DNA of 5,177 nucleotides from Prolixibacteraceae bacterium (GTDB taxonomy: Bacteria > Bacteroidota > Bacteroidia > Bacteroidales > Prolixibacteraceae): NCBI GenBank assembly GCA_023228025.1, contig JALOCD010000170.1:1-5177 (forward strand), read 5' to 3'. The position numbers and the translations under genes were made by a program. The notes beneath the pieces were generated by a model that had not been told where the DNA came from, made no database searches, and was given only the letters and a program-made list of their open reading frames with translations. Shown in pieces: positions 1 through 3,903 of the stretch (the stretch's first letter is position 1; each line of letters starts with the position of its first letter).

Positions 1-385
1 CCGGCAATAGATTGATAGCCAGCGCTGTCCAGGTGGCACCACTGCTAGACGAAGGCTTAAATGTAACCGTAACCTCTCTGTTAGTTAAACCGCCGACCGA
101 ATCATATAAGTCTGCCCCGGGCTGTTTTACGGTTTTTTCTGTCGCTTTAGAATCACCTTTTTTTGTGACGGTTATTGTGTCACCGTTAATTTCTAGTTTA
201 GAAATTTCGCCCTTATTGGCACTATTTATAACTGAGTTGTATGACCGCTCCGTAAGTTTTGAGGGTTGTTTGTAGCTAATTAGAAAAACTGCCGCAATTA
301 TACCTACAATAACCAAAAAACCAATGTTCTTAATCCACTTGCGTTTTTGTCCCTGATTTTTGCCTATCGGTAATTTGTTGTCCAT
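1..385 (-). CDS. ftsH: ATP-dependent zinc metalloprotease FtsH, N-terminal part (runs off left edge)
   Basis: FtsH is a membrane-anchored AAA+ protease that degrades misassembled membrane proteins and some regulators. Only the first 128 codons are visible. They match the family's start: a basic cytoplasmic tail (about residues 1-19, rich in K/R/Q), a first membrane helix (about 20-37, G-F-L-V-I-V-G-I-I-A-A-V-F), then the small extracytoplasmic FtsH domain (about 38-115). That domain carries the typical E-R-S-Y-N-S-V-I-N start and the I-S-K-L-E-I-N-G-D-T strand pattern. The last residues, A-L-A-I-N-L-L-P, look like the start of the second membrane helix. The ATPase and HEXXH protease domains lie outside, so the assignment rests on the N-terminal architecture plus the tilS neighbour, 34 bp upstream. 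The ATG at 385 is chosen because it opens the basic tail and follows a -10 box directly. No Shine-Dalgarno is visible. Confidence 0.85.
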   Translation of the reverse strand, partial: MDNKLPIGKNQGQKRKWIKNIGFLVIVGIIAAVFLISYKQPSKLTERSYNSVINSANKGEISKLEINGDTITVTKKGDSKATEKTVKQPGADLYDSVGGLTNREVTVTFKPSSSSGATWTALAINLLP

Positions 386-393
386 AAGATGTA

Positions 394-422
394 ATTATAC
401 GGTTTTTTTGGCCAATTGCCTA
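394..422 (-). promoter_or_regulatory. Putative ftsH promoter giving a near-leaderless mRNA
   Basis: On the minus strand a perfect TATAAT (399 to 394) is preceded, after a 17-bp spacer, by TAGGCA (422 to 417), which matches the -35 consensus TTGACA at 4 of 6 bases. The -35 overlaps the tilS stop codon. Only 8 bases (TACATCTT) separate the -10 from the ftsH ATG. With a usual start site 6-8 bases past the -10, the transcript would begin at or within about two bases of the start codon. The 34-bp gap has no purine-rich ribosome-binding site. This is a pattern-based prediction. Confidence 0.55.
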
Positions 423-1316
423 TCGACATTTAAATCTGGCCGAACGTTTTGTCAGGTAAATATCTATACCAACAGCCTGTAAAACTTTGCCATGTGGTAA
501 AGTTTTTATTTGGACAGTTAAGCGCTCAATGGTTTTTTTATCAAAATCCTGCAATTTGAGACTATATAAAACCGCCAGTAATACCTCTTTTGATACTTCG
601 TGTGGCAGCATGATAAACCAACTGCGATTTAGCACTGGCTGATTTTTATGCAGACCGCGATGTAAAATATTTTGAATTTCTGTGTCTAATTTTTGATTTA
701 TTTTATAGGCATTGTTCAAAAGCTTTAGCCATTCTTGTCGCTGTTTGTCGGCCATTCTAGCGACCACCTTTGCCCTTAAATGGTTGCGCAAGATAGTCAT
801 ATCTAGATTGGTGCTGTCTTCGTTCCACTCTAAATTATTGGTTTTGGCATACTCAATTAGCTGTTTTTTAGGATAGGCCAGCAAGGGACGCAAAATTGAG
901 TTTGTACTTTTTAGCGAGCTTAGGCCCCGTCGCCCGGTACCTCTTAAAATATTTATCATGCTGGTTTCAATTAAATCATCCTGATGATGAGCGGTCATTA
1001 GCGCGTCGGCGCTGTATTTTTGCTTAACTTTATTTAAGAATTCATAGCGTCTATCGCGGGCGTCAGCCTCGTTTGTTTCTGCGCCTAAATTTGCACTGTC
1101 TGATTCGTAAGTTAACCCATACTTTTTTGCTAGTGAGTTTACAAGCTCGGCATCTTTTGTAGAATCATGACGAATCCCATGGTCAAAATGAGCGACTACA
1201 TATTCGTGCTGCTCGGTCATATTTTTTGCAAGCAAATCTAATAGCACCACCGAATCAACGCCACCAGAAACTGCCACGACGTACTTACCACTTGGAATAA
1301 CTACATTTAAGTCCAT
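420..1316 (-). CDS. tilS: tRNA(Ile)-lysidine synthase TilS, short form
   Basis: This enzyme ligates lysine to cytidine-34 of tRNA-Ile(CAU), using ATP. The change switches the tRNA from methionine to isoleucine identity and lets it read AUA; the gene is essential in most bacteria. The 298-residue product has the N-type PP-loop ATP-pyrophosphatase motif S-G-G-V-D-S at 17-22. It also has the H-F-D-H-G-I-R-H segment (43-50), the family signature A-H-H-Q-D-D-L-I-E-T at 109-118 followed by R-G-T-G-R-R-G-L (125-132), R-P-L-L (143-146), and E-D-S-T-N...R-N-H-L-R (166-181). Residues 190-298 are a helical tail. At 298 residues it lacks the extra C-terminal domain of the longer E. coli and B. subtilis enzymes and resembles the compact Aquifex-type form. 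It lies 34 bp before ftsH and 98 bp after the membrane protein gene. Confidence 0.95.
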   Translation of the reverse strand: MDLNVVIPSGKYVVAVSGGVDSVVLLDLLAKNMTEQHEYVVAHFDHGIRHDSTKDAELVNSLAKKYGLTYESDSANLGAETNEADARDRRYEFLNKVKQKYSADALMTAHHQDDLIETSMINILRGTGRRGLSSLKSTNSILRPLLAYPKKQLIEYAKTNNLEWNEDSTNLDMTILRNHLRAKVVARMADKQRQEWLKLLNNAYKINQKLDTEIQNILHRGLHKNQPVLNRSWFIMLPHEVSKEVLLAVLYSLKLQDFDKKTIERLTVQIKTLPHGKVLQAVGIDIYLTKRSARFKCR

Positions 1317-1328
1317 AACTTAAGCCTA

Positions 1329-1337
1329 ATAATATCA
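1329..1337 (-). promoter_or_regulatory. Putative extended -10 promoter of tilS
   Basis: The minus strand reads TGATATTAT at 1337 to 1329, an extended -10 (TG-n-TATTAT, 5 of 6 to TATAAT). It lies 12 bases before the tilS ATG. No good -35 is present at 16-18 bp, which fits an extended -10 promoter. The predicted leader is about 4-6 bases. A weak AGG (1327 to 1325) lies 8 bases before the ATG, but it would fall at or before the predicted start of the transcript. Confidence 0.4.
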
Positions 1338-1414
1338 GCTACACAAATCATTGACACATGGTTCTTGCGCAGTGGGTTAATTGTCGCTGATAATTTGACG
1401 AAGGGCTAACCTGG

Positions 1415-2026
1415 CTATTCCTCGTCTTGGCCAAATACACGAGGTTTTAGCATGACAATTCTTAAACATATAGCGAAGATATATAAGCAAACGGGCATTA
1501 GCACCAAAGAGATTATTAGCCATAGCCAAGATACTGGTTCTTTTATGGATGTTACAGAGGTAAGCACCAGCCCCACCAGCCAAGGATTAAGTACTTTTAT
1601 AAATAAACTCAGGCAAAGGACAAATCCAAAAAGCCCCGCCAGCCTAACTACGATTTTAGTCAAAAAAGCTATCACTTCATGGCGTCTACCTGAGGGTGAT
1701 TTATAATAATGCAACAAATCGACTTCATCATCTGTACTTTTTATCAGTGCGATTAACACAGAGGCTACTATAAACACCATACAGCCTACCAATAGCCATA
1801 CAGTAAAATCGATTATTTTAGGGTTAACACGATCAAAAGTGTTACTTAGCCAATGGCTAACGGCACCAGTCTGGTCGCTAGATTTTGCAACAAAGACCAC
1901 GAGATCACCCCGTAGCAAATCAAAAAAGTTTTTGGCATTTTCTAAACCCAAAACCAGTGCCCCGAAGATGAAAAACAGCAAGGTCTCTAGCGGCTCGGGT
2001 ATTACCAGCTTTTTAAGTTCGTCCAT
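1415..2026 (-). CDS. Unrecognised multi-spanning membrane protein
   Basis: I do not recognise this 203-residue family. Hydrophobic segments are visible at about 13-29 (L-E-T-L-L-F-F-I-F-G-A-L-V-L-G-L, weaker), 71-95 (I-I-D-F-T-V-W-L-L-V-G-C-M-V-F), 119-143 (I-A-F-L-T-K-I-V-V-R-L-A-G-L-F-G-F) and 164-193 (P-V-S-W-L-W-L-I-I-S-L-V-L). This suggests three or four membrane helices. A charged loop lies between the middle helices (about 96-118, with T-D-D-E-V-D and S-G-R-R-H-E). The tail R-V-F-G-Q-D-E-E is acidic. No enzymatic motif is visible. The start at 2026 sits directly behind a TATACT box, and longer starts are not needed. Its place before tilS-ftsH suggests a chromosomal housekeeping or lineage-specific envelope gene. 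The 98-bp gap and separate promoters argue against strict co-transcription. It is a real gene because the hydrophobic pattern runs its full length; the opposite-strand frames look like shadows. Confidence 0.75.
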   Translation of the reverse strand: MDELKKLVIPEPLETLLFFIFGALVLGLENAKNFFDLLRGDLVVFVAKSSDQTGAVSHWLSNTFDRVNPKIIDFTVWLLVGCMVFIVASVLIALIKSTDDEVDLLHYYKSPSGRRHEVIAFLTKIVVRLAGLFGFVLCLSLFIKVLNPWLVGLVLTSVTSIKEPVSWLWLIISLVLMPVCLYIFAICLRIVMLKPRVFGQDEE

Positions 2027-2033
2027 AGTATGT

Positions 2034-2039
2034 AGTATA
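2034..2039 (-). promoter_or_regulatory. Putative -10 box of the membrane protein gene
   Basis: The minus strand shows TATACT at 2039 to 2034 (5 of 6 to TATAAT). It is followed by seven bases (ACATACT) and then the ATG at 2026. The predicted transcription start would fall on or one base before the start codon. No convincing -35 is seen at 16-18 bp, and no Shine-Dalgarno is present. The layout closely parallels that of the ftsH promoter. Confidence 0.4.
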
Positions 2040-2108
2040 ACTAATATTTTTGGTTAGATAGCTTTTTTGATTTATTGAATGGTGTTTGGGCTAACAGTGC
2101 TACCCGAA

Positions 2109-2210
2109 TTACCAGTGTGTTCTAATATCGCCGTAGCCTCCCTCGTTTGGTGTCAGAATAGCTGTTTGCACCCCCATTGGCTAGCAAAGACTGACGAGTC
2201 GTAGATGATG
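2109..2210 (-). pseudogene. Decayed dockerin-repeat/linker relic of a third beta-helix paralogue
   Basis: This segment starts at the stop codon of the complete beta-helix gene. On the minus strand, 2207 to 2147 aligns with 3478 to 3420, the second dockerin repeat and the start of the Thr-Pro linker in the intact gene, at roughly 80% by eye. CATTGGCTAGCAA is exactly shared on the plus strand. One frame reads I-Y-D-S-S-V-F-A-S-Q-W-G against I-Y-D-L-S-A-L-A-S-Q-W-G. A 2-base insertion in a G/C run then shifts the frame, and the next frame continues V-Q-T-A-I-L-T-P-N-E before a TAA at 2111 to 2109. The calcium-loop half of the repeat is missing or scrambled, so nothing functional is expected. The similarity is direct sequence evidence; descent from a third gene copy is inference. 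It could instead be a lost C-terminal dockerin of the neighbouring gene. Confidence 0.65.
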
Positions 2211-2211
2211 A

Positions 2212-3726
2212 TTATTGGGATGGTGACATGTCTACTGAGTTTGGAGAAGAAATGTTATTAGAGCCATTGACTATTATGCTCCCACCCCTGACTATATTAT
2301 TAATTATCGTATTATAGTTACCGTCAACTGATATTACTTCTGCCTGTGGACCTGTTGATATAACAGTGTTCCCTGTAATGGTGTTGTAGTCTCCCTCCAA
2401 AGCAACGTATGGTATCCAATTGTGAGCAATACCAGTGTCGTAAGTTATGCTCCTAGAATCTACTATATTATTAGTGAATTGATTATGCCCAGGAGCATTG
2501 GCGGCAAGTGCCATGTCACGACCTCTGTAAAATGTGTTGTTGTCTACCACCACATAACCCGAACCTTTTTCTACCGTAATATCGTCTGGCCATTTTGGAT
2601 TAGATCCATACCCATTCCCCTTAAAAACGTTCCCGGTTACATGGCTATAACCAGAAACAGGAATAGAACTGTCAGATGAAAGGGTGGCGCCAGAGTAGTC
2701 TATTGAGGCGGATTCTGATGGTTCGAACGTATTATCTTCAAAATTTACCTCTCGGGTTCCCTGTACTCGATTGGAGTCAGTATAGGAGTCATATATTTCG
2801 ACATTAAATCTAGGGGATATATTATTTACTCCGTTTGACACACCAAATCTACTATTTTTAAATAATACATTTGATACAAGAGGTTCACCTGCTTTGACGC
2901 CACTAGAAATAAATATGTTATCTAGGTGTAGTGATTTAGTCGCGTTTTCTGTTCCCGAGTTTCTTTCAATATCACAATTATCAAATGTGATGTTACTCGC
3001 ATCACCACCGACGCCAATTGTTATCACGTGGGCATTATAGTATGGCCAATTACCACTGAAGGCACCACCGCCACCGGTAAAACGTACATTATTGATTAGT
3101 ATATCGCTGACACCGCCCAAATACGTAGAGTATCCGTATTTTCCAATTTTGACTTGGCTAATTGTATTGCCGTTACCGACGCTGATTGGCCCACTCAGCC
3201 ATGAGGAATTGCCACTACCAGTTATGTTAATGTTGCTAGGTAGGCTCAAACGACTATTTATTAAATATGTACCCGCTGGCACCCACGCTGTCTTGCCTTG
3301 GGCTACGGCTGCGTTGAAAGCTGCTAATAAGCTTGCCGTATCATCAGTTGACCCATTGCCGGTTGCTCCATAGTCTTTAACATTTATCGAATTAGCTGGT
3401 TGACCGGTTGGTGTTGGTGTTGGTGTAGGAGTAGCTGTTTGTCCCCATTGGCTAGCAAGAGCTGATAGGTCGTAGATGTTAACTATGGTGTCACTATTAG
3501 CGTCTCCCTGGGTGTGGGTAGCACTAGTCTTGCCCCAATTGGTAGCCAGTATAGATAAATCGTAGATATTGACAGTGTTATCACTGTTAAAGTCGGCAGT
3601 AATATCGGGGGCAGCGTGGCTAAAGAGCATGAAGTAGGCACCTATGGTGGCAAAGATAGCAGTTGGGATTATTAGAAGTAAGTGTTTATTAAAGTGCAGC
3701 TTTGATAGGAAGTGGTTGATACGCAT
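2212..3726 (-). CDS. Secreted dockerin-like, right-handed beta-helix protein (pectate lyase superfamily-like)
   Basis: This is a 504-residue secreted or surface protein. Residues 1-39 form a basic start plus a hydrophobic segment (about 15-36) ending F-S-H-A-A-P, a signal peptide or anchor with possible cleavage near 38/39. Two dockerin-like calcium loops follow at 45-65 and 75-95 (D-x-N-S-D-x-x-V-N-I-Y-D-L-S...W-G), then a Thr-Pro linker (97-107). From 113 the segment I-N-V-K-D-Y-G-A-T-G-N-G-S-T-D-D-T is the classic start of the pectate-lyase-3/beta-helix fold. The rest is built of Asn-rich coils such as F-D-N-C, F-K-N-S, F-E-D-N-T-F, V-T-G-N-V-F, V-D-N-N-T-F and I-T-G-N-T-V. The fold suggests a polysaccharide lyase, hydrolase or glycan-binding role, but no catalytic set can be fixed. 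The dockerin part is N-terminal and no cohesin is visible, so it may be a calcium-stabilised surface module. The ATG at 3726 has an AGGA site 7 bases upstream. Confidence 0.9.
   Translation of the reverse strand: MRINHFLSKLHFNKHLLLIIPTAIFATIGAYFMLFSHAAPDITADFNSDNTVNIYDLSILATNWGKTSATHTQGDANSDTIVNIYDLSALASQWGQTATPTPTPTPTGQPANSINVKDYGATGNGSTDDTASLLAAFNAAVAQGKTAWVPAGTYLINSRLSLPSNINITGSGNSSWLSGPISVGNGNTISQVKIGKYGYSTYLGGVSDILINNVRFTGGGGAFSGNWPYYNAHVITIGVGGDASNITFDNCDIERNSGTENATKSLHLDNIFISSGVKAGEPLVSNVLFKNSRFGVSNGVNNISPRFNVEIYDSYTDSNRVQGTREVNFEDNTFEPSESASIDYSGATLSSDSSIPVSGYSHVTGNVFKGNGYGSNPKWPDDITVEKGSGYVVVDNNTFYRGRDMALAANAPGHNQFTNNIVDSRSITYDTGIAHNWIPYVALEGDYNTITGNTVISTGPQAEVISVDGNYNTIINNIVRGGSIIVNGSNNISSPNSVDMSPSQ
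3278..3404 (-). repeat. 127-bp exact direct repeat, copy 1 (conserved N-terminal module)
   Basis: Every base of this block is identical to 5051-5177, at an offset of 1773 bp. It encodes the end of the linker and the first part of the beta-helix domain (Q-P-A-N-S-I-N-V-K-D-Y-G through A-W-V-P). At its left end identity stops abruptly within the W-V-P-(A/S)-G-T-Y segment; beyond it the paralogues are clearly diverged. At its right end, copy 2 is cut by the window edge, so the real repeat may be longer. Confidence 0.97.
3406..3429 (-). repeat. Hexanucleotide tract coding the Thr-Pro linker
   Basis: On the plus strand a TGTTGG-type hexamer is repeated about three to four times with slight variation at the ends, coding T-P-T-P-T-P on the minus strand. 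The unit length is a multiple of three, so slippage would change linker length without breaking the frame. The linker separates the dockerin-like pair from the beta-helix. Confidence 0.7.
3442..3594 (-). repeat. Tandem dockerin-like calcium-loop repeats inside the beta-helix gene
   Basis: Two copies, at 3594 to 3532 and 3504 to 3442, are spaced 30 codons apart. Each encodes D-x-N-S-D-x-x-V-N-I-Y-D-L-S-x-L-A-x-x-W-G. The Asp/Asn positions (D45, N47, D49, N53 and D56; D75, N77, D79, N83 and D86) match the EF-hand-like calcium ligands of type I dockerins. The W-G ending differs from classical cellulosomal dockerins, so cohesin binding is uncertain. Confidence 0.8.
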
Positions 3727-3733
3727 AGCCCAG

Positions 3734-3737
3734 TCCT
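3734..3737 (-). promoter_or_regulatory. Ribosome-binding site of the complete beta-helix gene
   Basis: The minus strand has AGGA at 3737 to 3734, 7 bases before the ATG at 3726. This is good Shine-Dalgarno spacing and supports that start. It contrasts with the three housekeeping genes to the left, which show no strong site. Confidence 0.6.
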
Positions 3738-3774
3738 GATTTTCTATTTACACTATTTTATTAAGCTTGTTCTT

Positions 3775-3780
3775 ATTATA
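3775..3780 (-). promoter_or_regulatory. Candidate -10 box of the complete beta-helix gene
   Basis: A perfect TATAAT lies on the minus strand at 3780 to 3775, about 48 bases before the ATG. It would give a leader of roughly 40 bases containing the AGGA site. No acceptable -35 is found at 16-18 bp. The region is AT-rich, so a chance match is possible. Confidence 0.35.
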
Positions 3781-3837
3781 TATAAAAACTGCATGAAGAA
3801 TGGAGCCTATTTGTGAGTATAAATGTAGTGAACAATG

Positions 3838-3856
3838 TGGCTTTATTTGAAAGCCA
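3838..3856 (-). terminator. Candidate hairpin terminator after the partial beta-helix gene
   Basis: TGGCTTT and AAAGCCA form a perfect 7-bp stem with a 5-base loop, 47 bases past the TAG of the upstream beta-helix gene. On the minus strand the stem is followed by CATTGTT, a poor U-tract; the plus strand has ATTTTA. It may be a weak terminator or simply an mRNA 3' end structure between the two paralogues. The rest of the 177-bp gap holds only the candidate promoter and ribosome-binding site of the next gene. Confidence 0.35.
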
Positions 3857-3903
3857 ATTTTACACAGAGCGACGAAATGGTATAAAAAAGTTACGGGTAG
3901 TTA

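Noticed and set aside
12..275. Plus-strand open frame of 87 codons
   Set aside because: It lies opposite the ftsH N-terminal region, whose product has clear family features; the plus-strand product has none.
1317..1414. Possible tRNA or small RNA in the gap between tilS and the membrane protein gene
   Set aside because: No cloverleaf arms, T-loop motif or strong stem-loop is visible; only the tilS extended -10 could be supported.
1377..1583. Minus-strand open frame of 68 codons
   Set aside because: It overlaps the membrane protein gene in another frame, has no family features and starts inside that gene.
1452..2057. Two plus-strand open frames (1452-1706 and 1839-2057)
   Set aside because: They are antisense to the membrane protein gene, whose hydrophobic periodicity identifies the true strand.
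2027..2108. Terminator or small gene in the gap after the dockerin relic
   Set aside because: A short frame ending T-V-S-P-N-T-I-Q before a TAA near 2072 faintly recalls a beta-helix C-terminus, but it is too short and has no start; the A-run near 2063-2067 has no preceding GC stem.
2422..3373. Plus-strand open frames of 85 and 93 codons
   Set aside because: They are antisense to the beta-helix gene, and the apparent hydrophobic stretches are complements of Asn/Gly/Ser-rich codons.
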